Assembly (NCBI GenBank): GCA_021292165.1 | Contig: JAHFWL010000118.1 | Coordinates: forward strand, 1-64,000 | Source of the DNA: Shinisaurus crocodilurus | Taxonomy: Eukaryota > Chordata > Lepidosauria > Squamata > Shinisauridae | DNA length: 64,000 nucleotides | Reading direction: 5' to 3' | Shown here: positions 42,575-54,220 of the stretch, one piece after another | Position numbering within the stretch: the first letter of the stretch is position 1 | Layout of the letters: every line of letters starts with the position of its first letter | The notes under the pieces: model-generated | The model's input: only the letters and a program-made list of their open reading frames with translations | The model's database searches: none | Told to the model about the DNA's origin: nothing | Translations under genes and position numbers: made by a program

Positions 42575-42889
42575 CTCTAGAATCAGCTTGCAAAGGATTT
42601 GGGCTCCGTTGCAAAGTGCTTTGATTTGAGGTAGCAGACTTGGGGTGCTTCCAGAGAGGGCGTTACTAGCACTACCAATAAAATGACATTGTGCAGCTAT
42701 TCTGACTTTTCCTCCTTGATGGATTTTCTGAGGAAAGAAAGAAAAAAGGTGGAAGAAGCGGTGGGAAAACACGGGAGGGTTACAAATGGAAGATTTGTAA
42801 GCCGCCACCCCCACCCCCACCCCCGTAAGATTCTGTGAATTGCACAGTAAAAGCCTGACTCTTAAAACAGCTAAACTCGAGCATTTGAG

Positions 42890-43020
42890 AACATAACCTA
42901 CCTACCTCACAGGGTTGTTGTGAGGATAAAATGGAGAGGAGGAGGAGGAGGATTATGTAAGCCGCCTTGGGTTCCTTGCAGGAAAAAAGGCAGGGTATAA
43001 ATATAATTAATAAATAAATA
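42890..43020 (+). mobile_element. tRNA-type SINE with L2-like tail, 5'-truncated
   Basis: CCTACCTCACAGGGTTGTTG, GATTATGTAAGCCGCCTTGG, AGGCAGGGTATAAATATAAT, AATAAATAAATAA. Confidence 0.88.
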
Positions 43021-43774
43021 ACATGAACTGTTAAAGCTGAGTTCCTTAGGAGAAGCCCAGATCCTTCGGGCCAAACTAAACGTTCTACCACTTGGTGTAC
43101 TTGAGCCTGCTATTTTTCTTTACTTTCATGGTGCTCCGGGAGAGGAGGGTTTAAGCTTCCTCACTCACACACTCCTACACCTGCCTTTCCCCCGAAATTC
43201 CACCCCCCCAATAGAGACTCTTTTTCTTTTCTTTTTTTAACACCCCTTCCTCCGGCCTGCCCACTTACCCAGAACAGACTTTTGAAATAGGGTTGCGCTC
43301 TTAATTTCCCTCTTCTGTATGTTCAGGGATGAATTCCAGATGAGACTAAGAAAGTAGCCCCAGGAATGGCACTTTGCTGGACTTTCCACCCACATCCAAA
43401 TTACTACCTGTAGTATCCCAAAAAGCTCCCTCTTCTCCTCCCCCTCCCCATTCATTTATTTCATTTTCTCACATTATCCCCCCCCCCCCAGGACAAAGAG
43501 AAGGCTAAAAAAAGAAACTGCTTCCAGTTTACAAAAATTCCAAATATGCACTCCAGACCAACCTCTAGCAACTCTATGTTTCCAGACTTTTTGCAAGATC
43601 AACCGACTCTGTAATTTCATGCTTTTGAAATGGAAGTGTTGTCCCCCACGGTCTAACAGCGACTGCCAAGTTTTCGGCATGGAACCAATTATGATCACAT
43701 CATTCCAACTGTTTTATATATAATTTCATAGTGTTAAAATGCTGACTGTTTTGACTTACCTGTTATAAGGGACT
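43021..43774. other. No gene seen
   Basis: Pyrimidine-rich stretches and a poly-C run (43479-43488). No exon was recognised. Confidence 0.4.
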
Positions 43775-44303
43775 CAGGGATGGGGACTCGAACTCGAGGA
43801 CTCGACTCGTGAGTCGGACTGAGTCCCCCCTCTGACTCGACTTGGACTTGAGTCCCAATATTTTCAATGGGACTCGAGACTCAACTCGGGACTCGAGACC
43901 AAGGACCCGTGTTCCAAAATCGTGTTCCTCAAATGCAACATGGATAGGTTTTAGGAAGTACAGCAAGTTTATTTTTTTAAATCATTTTCCTAAAATGCAA
44001 CCTTTCGGACATTTTGGGTTTGTCTGCCTGGTCTGTTCTTGCCAAAATCAGTTGCAGAGTTTTGAAATAAAAAGGCACACTTGTGCCTAGAATTTATTTA
44101 AGCCACACATCTGAAATAGCCTTATTTTGTTGAGGGGGAAATGCATTGATTTTAATAGGGACTCGTGGAGTCAGCTTTGGGAGGGACTCGTGACTCATGA
44201 GTCACCATTTTGGACTAAGGACTCGGACTCGGACTCAAGACTCAGGTCCAAAGACTCGTGACTCGACTCATGACTCGAGACCAAGGACTCTTCAACATCC
44301 CTG
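43775..44303. mobile_element. GACTCG-rich non-autonomous hAT-like transposon, copy 2
   Basis: CAGGGATGGGGACTCGAACT to TTCAACATCCCTG. Both ends match copy 1 (2225-2755) in the same orientation, including TTTTAATAGGGACTCGTGGA. The inner 44.0-kb part is different. ATAAGGG lies on both sides (43765-43771, 44304-44310), two bases out at the left. Confidence 0.72.
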
Positions 44304-44329
44304 ATAAGGGTATAAAAACCCTTATAACA

Positions 44330-44445
44330 GCTGTCCCCAAGGTGGTGCCTTCCAGAGCTTTTGGGCCATAACTCCTAGCATTCCTGACCATTGGCCATGC
44401 TGGCTGGGAATTATGGGAGTTGCAGTACATCTGGAAAGTATACCA
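44330..44445. mobile_element. Palindromic hAT MITE, family B, diverged
   Basis: CAGCTGTCCCCAAGGTGGTG, CCATAACTCCTAGCATTCC, TTATGGGAGTTGCAGTACAT. Confidence 0.6.
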
Positions 44446-44927
44446 GGGGAGGGTGCTTTATATGTTTTAGCAGCTTTTCAGTTTCAGCAGCTTCCATAGG
44501 AAAAGGTTCAGAATGGGCCCTGGCCTCAAGAGACTCCCTCCAGGAATTCAGAAATTAAGCAGGAAATTTGGGTTCTCTTTCCTTTTTTGCTGTGATTTTT
44601 AAGGCTTCTTGCATAGTGGGAATTTAGCAAGTAAATTCTGGAAGCAGTCACTGAGGAATAGCAAATTCCTCAAAGAGGGCTCAGTCAAAATATCACCCAT
44701 GAAAAAGTTAAGGGTAAAATGAGGGAGATGCAAAGCCGCCCCAAAACAAACATTTGCTTTCTCAGGGTCTCTTCACAAGCTCTTAAGTCCCAAGGATTTG
44801 CCTCAGCTGCTCCACCTTGCCTTTCTGTCTTCTCCATCACAATGCAATTCCAGCCAAACAAGAATCACATAGTGAGAGAGATCGGTCACCTTGTCAGGGC
44901 CGGCCCAAGACAGTTTTCTGCCTAAAG

Positions 44928-45062
44928 CAGTGTTCTCCAACCTTGGGTCCCCAAATGTTTTTGGGCTACAACTCCCAGCATGCCCCAGCCAGCTACGCTG
45001 GCTGGGGCATGCTGGGAGTTGTAGGCCAAAAACATCTGGGGATCCAAGGTTGGAGAACACTG
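44928..45062. mobile_element. Palindromic hAT MITE, family A
   Basis: CAGTGTTCTCCAACCTTGGG to GTTGGAGAACACTG, perfect duplication GCCTAAAG (44920-44927, 45063-45070). Confidence 0.95.
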
Positions 45063-45070
45063 GCCTAAAG

Positions 45071-45630
45071 CAAAGGACAGGGTGCTGTTGCCATCTCACC
45101 ATCCACTCCACGTACAGAAGCCAACTGAACTGCCAGTTGAATCTAGTAGGGGGTGCAGAACAGGCTGTGTGGCACACACAAAGCTCCATCCTCCGGGAGA
45201 GGGGAATGGCTAGGGGGCTCAGGGGGAATGTGTTGGAAATAGTACCTATTGCCTGCTTAAAATCAACGAAGTGATGTAACCACTGATTGGAGTGGGAGGA
45301 ATGGGTTAACTAAAGAATCCCAGAGTGCATGTCTTTTGTAACCTCTCCTCCCTACTTTCGGCCACTCTGGCCAGAGCTCTGCTGCTCTCTACCTACTTCC
45401 TGCTTCTTTGTGGAAGTTAGGTGGCCTCTCTGCTCTCTCCCTCTCCCAACATGGAGGATGCAAGTCAGAGCTGGCTTCCAGCCGGAGATCTATAATGATA
45501 TTAATTTGTGCATATGCACCCTGCATATATGTGAGTGACCTGTAAGTAAGAACTGATAGATGTCTTTAGTTTAAACCTTGTGTGGACATCCCATTCCTTT
45601 CGATAGCCTTAAGAGACAAGAGTTGAGCAA
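45071..45630. other. No gene seen
   Basis: Unrecognised sequence. A block shared with 41.9 kb (GAAGCCAACTGAACTG then CAGTTGAATCT) shows an old repeat of unknown class around the hAT copies at both places. Confidence 0.4.
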
Positions 45631-45633
45631 CTC

Positions 45634-45801
45634 GCATAGATTCATAGATCATAGAGCTGGAAGGGGGCCTACAAGGCCATCAAGTCCAACCCCCTGCTCA
45701 ATGCAGGAAACTAGAGGAGAGGTCTCCCATCCAAGTAATAACCAGGCCTGATCCTGCTTAGCTTTCCAGGCTCAGACAAGCTGAGCCAGCATGAGCCACA
45801 T
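45634..45801 (-). mobile_element. 5S/CR1 SINE
   Basis: Antisense: GCATAGATTCATAGATCATA, CAAGGCCATCAAGTCCAACC, GGTCTCCCATCCAAGTAATA, CCTGCTTAGCTTTCCAGGC, GAGCCAGCATGAGCCACA. Confidence 0.92.
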
Positions 45802-46858
45802 GGTGAAACCAGTTTAAAGAAAGCAGGCTGCACTTGAGGAGGAAACTCTGCTTTGGTCCTAATCAGTTTAGGACTGACTCTTTTAACCATATCCTCCAAC
45901 AGAATGGTCAGGGGGCTGTCGCTGCTGCTCCCCAGCATCTGCCGCCTGAGGCAGTTGCCTCACTGTGCCAAAGGGTAGGGCTGGGCTGGCCATGCACAAT
46001 GTCAGTGTCAATTGAGGGGCAGAAGGACGGCATCTCTGCATGGCCTGTCCGATACCAGAATCTGCTCCCTTCCCTCTGTGCCTACAGAGGCGGCAAACTT
46101 TTCCCATTTCATAGCTCTCACACACACTCCAAAGAAAGAGAGGCCCCAGTTTTGCAGCCACAAAGAAAGCTGCGAAGCCAGAGGGTCTTTTTAGTTCAAC
46201 CCTAGTAGTAACTATTACAGGAGGAAAAGCTAATGGGCAACTCTTGCCATCTCAGTAATGATTCCCGCAGCACCAAATCTGGGAGCCAGTAGCGCACATG
46301 TAGGTCTCAAATGTGGTAACTGAAGCCTCTGGTACGGAGCTTCACTCTTCCCTCAGACCCAAGGCTGAGCAAAGACATATGCATTACAAATATCTCAAAA
46401 AGTCATTAAAACAGCCAAGGGTCATACATTTCAGGGATGCAAGAGCCTTCAATATTTCAAGCCCTGAAGCAAATACCAGCTGCCTAGGATTGGAATGATG
46501 ACTTCTGATTTGCATGCACTAATTGAGTTCCTGGCAGTTATACAAGCAGAAAATCTCCACCTTCCTTGAAAGTGGTAAGCAGCAGGAGTGCCAGTCAGTT
46601 GACACCCAACAATTTCACCTGGGAAGAACCAGAGAGTTTTTGCATGCAAAAACCTGCCATCTCTGCACACTGTGCTGAGTACACACACTATAACCACCCC
46701 AGGCCAATCTTTCCTCATGTATGCTGACTCCTGCAGAGAAAGCAAGCTGCGGTTAGCCACCTTTCAGCCTGTTATTATGGCCAATGTCTTGGTTAACATG
46801 ACTAAAAGTTCCACCTTAGCAGATGAGACACGCACTCAAAGCACACCCCAGCCACTGA
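45802..46858. other. No gene seen
   Basis: 45940-46000 (CTGAGGCAGTTGCCTCACTG) repeats a motif also at 42075, part of the same unknown repeat. Nothing else was recognised. Confidence 0.4.
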
Positions 46859-46866
46859 GGTTAGAG

Positions 46867-47001
46867 CAGTGTTCTCCAACCTTGGGTCCCCAGATGTTTT
46901 TGGCCTACAATTCCCAGCATGCCCCAGCCAGCTATGCTGGCTGGAGCATGCTGGGAGTTGTAGGCCAAAAACATCTGGGGACCCAAGGTTGGAGAACACT
47001 G
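46867..47001. mobile_element. Palindromic hAT MITE, family A
   Basis: CAGTGTTCTCCAACCTTGGG to GTTGGAGAACACTG, perfect duplication GGTTAGAG (46859-46866, 47002-47009). Core CCTACAATTCCCAGCATGCC / GGGAGTTGTAGGCC. Confidence 0.95.
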
Positions 47002-47285
47002 GGTTAGAGCTTGCAAGTAATTAAGTTGCAAGCTTATTCCCATGTTGTATTTTACCAATAGTCCAGCAGTTGCTGAACCCAAAACTATTGCAGCCTTTGA
47101 GCAGGGCTTAAATTTCTGTAGCTCTTTTCAATGGATACAAAAGCTTTTCAGCTTGTCTATTTGTTTGCTCTCTGCTACATATGCACAATGAGAAGGAAGC
47201 AGCAGATACTGTACTTATAGTCGGAGAGTTAGGGAAATGTGTACAAGTCACACCCCATTGCAGCCCCCATTAGCACTTCTACTCC

Positions 47286-47760
47286 AAAATTTATTTATTG
47301 CATTTGAATATCACTCCATATCTAAACAGATTCCAGATAGGCGACCAATAAAAAGATAAAACAGATAAAAGAATTAAACCAATGAATTAAAAACAGGATA
47401 ACATTAAAACTGTGGCTGGTCAGCAAGGAAGGCTTCCTGGAACAAAGACGTCTTCAGCAGACACTGAAAACGACACAGTGTCAGAGCCTGCCTGACCTCC
47501 AAAGGCAAGGAGTTCCATAGAAGTGGGGCCGCCACACTGAAGGCTCTTCTCCGGGTGGATTCCAATCGGGCTGTAGGTCTACGTGGAACCACCAGGAGAA
47601 TGTCCTCCGATGATCCCAGTGACAGGGCAGGTTGGTACGGGAGAAGGCGCTCTCTCAGGTATCCTGGTCCCAAGTTGTTTAGGGCTTTGTACACTAGTAC
47701 CAGAACCTTAAACCTGGCCTAGTAGTGAATTGGCAGCCCAATTGAGCTGGTTTTGTACTC
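47286..47760 (-). mobile_element. L2 LINE 3' end with a 96-codon open RT tail
   Basis: The minus-strand frame 47694-47404 reads MYKALNNLGPGYLRERLLPY, ... RRRAFSVAAPLLWNSLPLEV, RQALTLCRFQCLLKTSLFQ. This is the C-terminal domain of L2 RT without stops. The 3' UTR lies at 47286-47403. It is 5'-truncated. Confidence 0.9.
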
Positions 47761-49112
47761 TTAAGTAGATAGGGTTTTCATCCTAGAGGTGCCAAGGGAT
47801 CGAAAAATATGAACATATGTGGCAAAGAATCACATTCAGCAATCATACACATGATGAAGTGAACATTAGTCCTATTTGGTTCATTCAAATCACTCCCAAT
47901 GCACCCACAGCAGAAGAGCCTGCCCTTGCAGGAGGCTACCCACTGTATCCCTGCATGTTACTGCTCTGGGATTCTTAGGAGCACAATCAGAGTGGAACGG
48001 GCTCCCACTCAAAACACTGCATTAGGGGAAGGCTAAAACTATTGTCTACCACTTCGGTGAAGCTCACTGTGACACCACTGGAAACACCTTGCTCTACCCC
48101 ATTCATATTTTGGAGCAACAGGTTAATAATTCTCATAATGTGCTACATCACAGAGTGAGTTAAGAACTTACACATGGTCAGAACTATTATCCTGTTCCCA
48201 TGTAAATGGGAAGATACTGAAAGCATATAGGAAAAGCAAGCCTCAGGGTTATTTTTCTCAGCATACCTCTTCCTTTTACCACTACTGGCACAACTGATAA
48301 ATCAAATTACAGGTTTTTTAACACACACACACACACACACACGCACACACGCACACACACACACACATGAAGGGGCTGCCACATACTTTTAAGAGAGATT
48401 AGAATCCAGCACAGCAAGTTACTGTGCCTGGGCGAAGCTGGATGACTCCTTGCTGCAGGAATGAAGACTGAGCTGAATTTGCTGCTTAAAAATACAACAA
48501 CAACAACCAATCCTACAAAGCAAACAAGTAACTGGAAACAGCCAACATCAGTCCATTGGGATGGAAGGGGAGGGAGAGGAAATCATACGAACAGCATATA
48601 ATGAAGTAGAAGCATCTGAACAGCCAAGGTGGCTCATTAAAATTGTTTGTGTTAATGAGCAAGGCTTCTCAGCCCTAAAACAAATAGATTAACTCTGATC
48701 TTGCAAAAAAAAGTGAACTTCTTCCGCTTGGGTCAAGTCCTACAGGTCTTAATTACAGGTTAGAGAAAGAAGTAAGACTAGAAGAAAGAAATAAGACTTG
48801 CATTCTAGACAATTATGTATTGCTCAAGCATTAGATCACCCAGGTTTTCAAACCCTGAGTTTATCACAAACTCCTAGCTACCTCAATATATTAAGTAGTC
48901 CACTTTAGGGTGCTTTCAGATGTGTAGTCAAAACTCCAAGTTTGCCTTGGTCTAGTTGACTTAAACTGCAGCCCAAAGTTGTGAATCCCAACTTGACCCA
49001 GGTAGCCTCAGAGTTTTTGATTGTGTATCACTCCACAGCTGACTTGAATGGTGGTTTCTGAGCTAGTTATCTGCATAATGCCATCTTCTAGTTTTATATT
49101 CTACCTTTAGTT
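47761..49112. other. No gene; one microsatellite
   Basis: (CA)n with CG interruptions at 48322-48366. Otherwise unrecognised intronic DNA. Confidence 0.45.
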
Positions 49113-49335
49113 GTTGTATTCTACCTTTTTTCGTGAAAGGAACCCTAGGCAGCTTACATAATCCTCCTCCTCTCCATTTTATCCTCACAACAACCCTGTG
49201 AGGTAGGTTAGGCTGAGAGTCAGTGACTGGCCCAAAGTTACCCAGTGAGCTTCATGGCCGACTGGGATTTGAACCCAGATCTTCCAAGTCCCAGTCCAAC
49301 ACTCTAACCACTACACCATGCTGGTTCTCTCTAGC
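49113..49335 (-). mobile_element. tRNA-type SINE with L2-like tail
   Basis: Antisense: GGAACCCTAGGCAGCTTACA, AACCCTGTGAGGTAGGTTAG, GGGATTTGAACCCAGATCTT, ACTACACCATGCTGGTTCTC. Confidence 0.87.
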
Positions 49336-49791
49336 CTAGTTCAGACCACACTTCACACCCACCACCTGCCTCTGTGTGCAATGCAGTAAGTCTTTCGCTA
49401 ATCCCAATCCTGCAATCCATACCCTGCTGGATTTGGAGAGCACATTCAATAAACGCAGCATCTCCAGCGTAGGCATCACACTGTATGTGCAGCAAGGGTG
49501 GGGACAGATGTCCATGAGATGTCCATGAGCCCAGGATGCTCCTGATCTCATTTTATGTAGAGATCCCAATGGGGGCAGGAAAGACTGTATCTTCCAAATG
49601 GTCTATAGTTGGTTATTGACAGGAAGACCCAACAGAATGACAAGCTATTCCTCCCACTCACGCTCTCAGTACCAGGCGAACATCACATGGAGCGCTGTGG
49701 ATATGATTTTTGACCCGATATCCAGGAGCGCCCATAGAAGTACAACACTATAAGTCTATTTTAATAGCTCACTCCATTTGCCTAAGGTTCA

Positions 49792-49985
49792 CACTGGAAG
49801 CTGCCTAATCCTGAGTCAGATTGTTGGTCCATCTAGCCCAGTATTGTTGACACTGAATGGCAGCGGCTCTCCAAGGTTTCAGGCAGGAATTTTTCAGGCC
49901 CTACCTGGAGATGCTGGGGATCAAACCTGGGACCTTCTGCATGCAAAGCAGGTGCACTATCACAGTGAGCCACAGCCCCTCCCTA
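49792..49985 (-). mobile_element. tRNA-derived SINE
   Basis: Antisense: GGAAGCTGCCTAATCCTGAG, GTTGGTCCATCTAGCCCAGT, GATCAAACCTGGGACCTTCT, GCATGCAAAGCAGGTGCACT, GAGCCACAGCCCCTCCC. Confidence 0.88.
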
Positions 49986-50032
49986 CAGGTTTTGATCATC
50001 CTACTTGTTTAATGCCTGTCCTCACAGACACA

Positions 50033-50193
50033 AGCGGCTCATGCTGGCTCAGCTTGTCTGAGCATGGAAAGCTAAGCAGGGTCAGGCCTGGTTATTACTT
50101 GGATGGGAGACCCCTCTTCTAGTTTCCTGCATTGAGTAGGGGGTTGGACTCGATGGCCTTGTAGGCCCCTTCCAACTCTATGATCTATGAATC
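50033..50193 (+). mobile_element. 5S/CR1 SINE
   Basis: AGCGGCTCATGCTGGCTCAG, GGAAAGCTAAGCAGGGTCAG, ACTTGGATGGGAGACCCC, GGGGGTTGGACTCGATGGCC, ATCTATGAATCC. Confidence 0.93.
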
Positions 50194-51150
50194 CCAAGCC
50201 ACTTGTATAAAATGAAGCAGCAGCGTGAACAATTTCACCTTTAGATATGCAATGTGGAATTTCACCGTACATCAGAAAAAATATCAGACTTTTTTTACAA
50301 GCAAAGTGAGACATGACTGTTCAGATGAAACCGAAAGTAGATATGTTTCTGTCATCTGTCATGAGCAATGGAAACTTGATAGGAAAGGCTAGAGAACAAT
50401 GGATTCCCGTGACTTCATCTTTCTGTCTGGTTTCTTGGGTAATCTCCATTTCATTCTATTAGCTGTGCCGCAATTGAAAGCAAAACTCTCACCCTGCCCT
50501 CCACCACAAAAAAATAGTAACTTGGAATTGGAACATTGACATGAGGGGAGAGGAGAGAGAGAAAAATAAGACAACCGCAACCAGACAAACATTCAAATCA
50601 ATCATTTATCTCATAGCCAGAAGGCTAAAATAATTCCTGATGCTGTTGCTAGACCATGCACTCAGAAGAATTCTAGGTATTATTGCTTTTGACATTTGTG
50701 TTTTTCCTTTAACTGGAGCATGAGAAAGAGGCAGTTTGAATTTTATAGACTCTGAAGTAGGTAAAAAATGAGATAACATTTCAATAAAAGTTATGTTCCA
50801 CAGAATATGAAAGCGCATGACAGATGCCAACAGTCCCAAGTTGGACACATGCTACACTACAGGGCCAAGTGTGCAAACATTTCCCAGGGATACACCCTTG
50901 CAAACACTAGGAAGTTAGTATGCAAAGACACAGAGGGCACAAGGACTTCTTTGGTTCATTTCTCTCCTTCAGAAAACACCCAAAAGCACAGGCCATTTTC
51001 ATTTCCTCTTCTGCCACATCTTTTAAACACCCCAAACAAAAGGAGCCTCAAGAACTCTCATTCTCTGGTATCACTAAGACAATCAAATAGTGTTTCTCGC
51101 ATGACAGGTCAGGATGCCATCATCTGCCACAGCAGCTTCATGATCCATAT
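50194..51150. other. No gene seen
   Basis: The 159-aa plus-strand frame (50807-51286) runs into the repeat at 51151 and shows no domain. Nothing else was recognised. Confidence 0.4.
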
Positions 51151-51520
51151 TAGGGTAATACCTTTATTAGGCCAACTCAAAGGTCATAAAAATGTGCAAG
51201 CTTTCGAGATCTCTTCACCAGGCAAGATGTTACAAAAAGCCGGTTGGGGAGGGGGGGGAAAGGCTGATTTGATGTTGAAGTCATGAAGTCTGCATGGTTA
51301 GAGGGTTCATCCCCTGCAACTACTAGCAGTCCCCCAGGTGCAACCTGAAACCATCACATCACCTGGAAGAGCATAATTTGAATGCCTGCAAAGTTGCAAA
51401 CCCCCTCCCCCATTTCATCTTAAGACTCTGACCATGCAGACTTCATGACTTCACCATCAAGTCCGCCTTTCCCCCCCAGATCTGGAGATCTCGAAAGCAT
51501 GCACATTTTTTGCGACCTTG
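51151..51520. repeat. Long imperfect inverted repeat
   Basis: Left arm 51180-51300 (ATGTGCAAGCTTTCGAGATC, CATGAAGTCTGCATGGTTAG) mirrors right arm 51430-51520 (ACCATGCAGACTTCATGACT, GATCTCGAAAGCATGCACAT) around about 130 bp. GGTAATACCTTTATTAGGCC at the left is a known style of vertebrate interspersed repeat; class not assigned. Confidence 0.65.
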
Positions 51521-51964
51521 GAGTTGGAGTTTGGAATTTTTCTTGTGGCTGAGTCTGACGCTGCTACCTTTGCTTTTTGAATGGATTGTCCTGCTGACCA
51601 GATCAGTATTCAGAAGCCTTACTCATGACTATCTAATCCATAAAATGGGGCTCCTCCATCAGCTGTTCAAATCTCGATCTACATCTCTGTGTACTAGTCA
51701 TGATACTTTTTCCTTCCTTTTATGATGGGCTTGTGTTGACCATTTCATTCTACTTTTGCAACACTGGCCACCAAACTGTTTGGGTTTTTCCCCTTCCCTT
51801 TTTCTTTCAACCAGCTAATTCAGTTTTTCATTCAAGGAACAATGTGCCAAGAATGCCTTGCTGGAAGCATTACCATTCACATAAGATCCCTTATCATACC
51901 CCGATTAAGACACTATAAGACTTCAGCAAAGACTTCAGTGCCAAAACATTCAACTGTTTTCTCT

Positions 51965-52185
51965 TCCATGGTGTTGGACTGGGACTCGGGAGATCCGGGT
52001 TCTATTCCTTGCTCGGCCATGAAACTCACTGGATGACTTTGGGCCAGTCACTGACTCTCAGCCTGACCTACCGAGCAGGGTTGTTGAGAGGATAAAATGG
52101 AGAGGAGGAGGAGGATTATGTAAGCCGCCTTGGGTTCCTTGCAGGAAAAAAGGCGGGGTATAAATATAATAAATAAATAAATACT
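51965..52185 (+). mobile_element. tRNA-type SINE with L2-like tail
   Basis: TCCATGGTGTTGGACTGGGA, GGGTTCTATTCCTTGC, TGACTTTGGGCCAGTCACTG, GTAAGCCGCCTTGGGTTCCT, GGGGTATAAATATAATAAAT. Confidence 0.9.
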
Positions 52186-52589
52186 ACATCATTGCTTTTA
52201 CCTTTGTTTAACTCTTGACCATGAATATCAGCAACAGCAATAATGAGGGACAAAACAGACTTTACTTTAAATCCATATCTATCTCTTTACCATTTTTACT
52301 CTAGAGTACATGCAGGGGGCCAGACACAGATCTTAAAGGCCACTTTACCCCCCACACTAGAGTCCCAATCTGGATCAGGGTGCCTGCACCTATCTAGTGA
52401 AAAAAGCAGGGGGGGGAGATGTAGCTGCTAGATACAGATCTAATATCTGATTTGGCCCGGAAATGCCTTTTAATTCTTGAAATCAGTTTCCTATTCCCCA
52501 CTTGGAATACTTTGATCTAAAGCACAAATTGTTGGAGGGGGCGGTGGGGAATAGAAAAGGAAGTTCCATTACCTTCCATGAGACAATGT

Positions 52590-52775
52590 CTGGGTTCAGA
52601 CAACACGATAGCCCACACTCATGCGTCGAGTGTGGGTTGTCGTTGAAACTTGGGTTGCTGTGTTGTCTGAACCCAGCTGCACTAACAAGCCATGGCTTGT
52701 TAACCACAAACAAGCCATGAAGAGAACCCATGGTTTGTTGTTGGGTTGTGAGCTGTGGGTTGTTCACCATGGTTG
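52590..52775. mobile_element. Family E foldback MITE
   Basis: 52590-52676 has exact 17-bp inverted ends CTGGGTTCAGACAACAC / GTGTTGTCTGAACCCAG. The adjoining 52677-52775 repeats AACAAGCCATGG and CCATGGTTTGTT motifs and is part of the larger arrangement seen at 61352-61680. Confidence 0.75.
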
Positions 52776-54220
52776 GTACACCTCCTTCAAAAAGAAAAGA
52801 AATCCATGGAGGGAAAGCATTGTTATGATGATTTAAAGTTTTATAGGCCTCAGGCGTTTCAACTGCTAACTGACTCTTAATAGCTCTGACTAGGCCTCAC
52901 CTTTGTTGTGTAGATTTCCTGCATTTACACTGCTGAAGGAAAGATTAAGTCTGAACTTAAGTAGCTGAAACCTGAAATCCATTCTTATTCTGATCCTAAC
53001 AGCCTGGGAGAAACATTCAGTCAGACAAAAGCCTTTCATATGCACAATTTGCCTTGCCTGAGGCACTTTTCTCTGGGGTGACTTTGGCACCCCAGATTTA
53101 ATGTACGCAAAGTTGCATGTTTCCACAAGATGTTACAAACCAAGTAACTTGGTGATATTAGTGCCGGAGGGTAAAACTTCGAACATAGTGTACCAAGAAG
53201 CACTAGCCACATAGCTACGCAATTCATTAAATCTTAGATGTTACACCGTCCACAGGGTAGAAAGTAATCAGTTTTTTAATCCATTCAAAGAACGAGTACT
53301 TCAGCTAGTCATATATAAAGAGGTAGGTGGAGGACATCTCAGCCAGGCATCCAGGCCAATGAACAAGGCAAATACATACTGGTGCATCTCCTTAGCACAG
53401 TTGCTTTACGGAAAAACTGTAGAAAGGACCCAACTGCTAAAGATACCAGGGGCACAGAAGTGTCACATCACCCACACCTCTACAGTTCACCTATCTTTGA
53501 GAGTGTGCAAGTGTTCATGCACATTAGTTCAGGTCTTACTGGGAGATGGACTGCCCCCACCTAGTCTCATTAAGTTCCTGCCCTGCTATATAAATAGAGC
53601 ACTACGTATATAAATCACCAAACAAGCCATACAGAAAACTGCAGCATAACAAAGCACCTTCTACTTATTCATTCACCTCTCTTCATTTATAAAGGCATGA
53701 GTTAGTAGTTTGCACCAAGCTGCTTCCTTTTCTCACCAATCTTGTTATTGTTTCTTTATTGCAGAGCAAGTTCTAGTTACTTTTGTTTTCTCTTCCATGC
53801 CAAGCATGACATCATAGAAGCTTAATGTTGAAAGGGAGATCCCACAGTGCACCAAATAGCCTTTGATTCACGTATAACAGAAGACTATCATGCTAGAAGC
53901 AAATTATTTCTGCCCCCCTTTCCAGCTCCCCCACCTGTGTGGCATCAGCATCAACATCAAGTGGTATACCTGCATGTGACTACTGAATATGGAGGCTTTG
54001 CTTTAAAAAAAAAAGTGAGACTGCATATGCCTATTGGCACACAGTTTCCAGGGGACCAATTGCCAAATTGTCAATTGAAAAACACCAACGAGGGGAGCGG
54101 GAAGCGGCAAAAATCGGTGCCCCCCAAAGGGGAAATATCTACAAATTTAATGTCTAGGACAGGGCTGCAGATGCACAAATTGCCCCTCTATTTACTTCAT
54201 TAAATTTGCATATATGTCTC
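52776..54220. other. No gene seen
   Basis: Apparently single-copy DNA. I found no exon with splice sites and a conserved frame. Confidence 0.4.
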
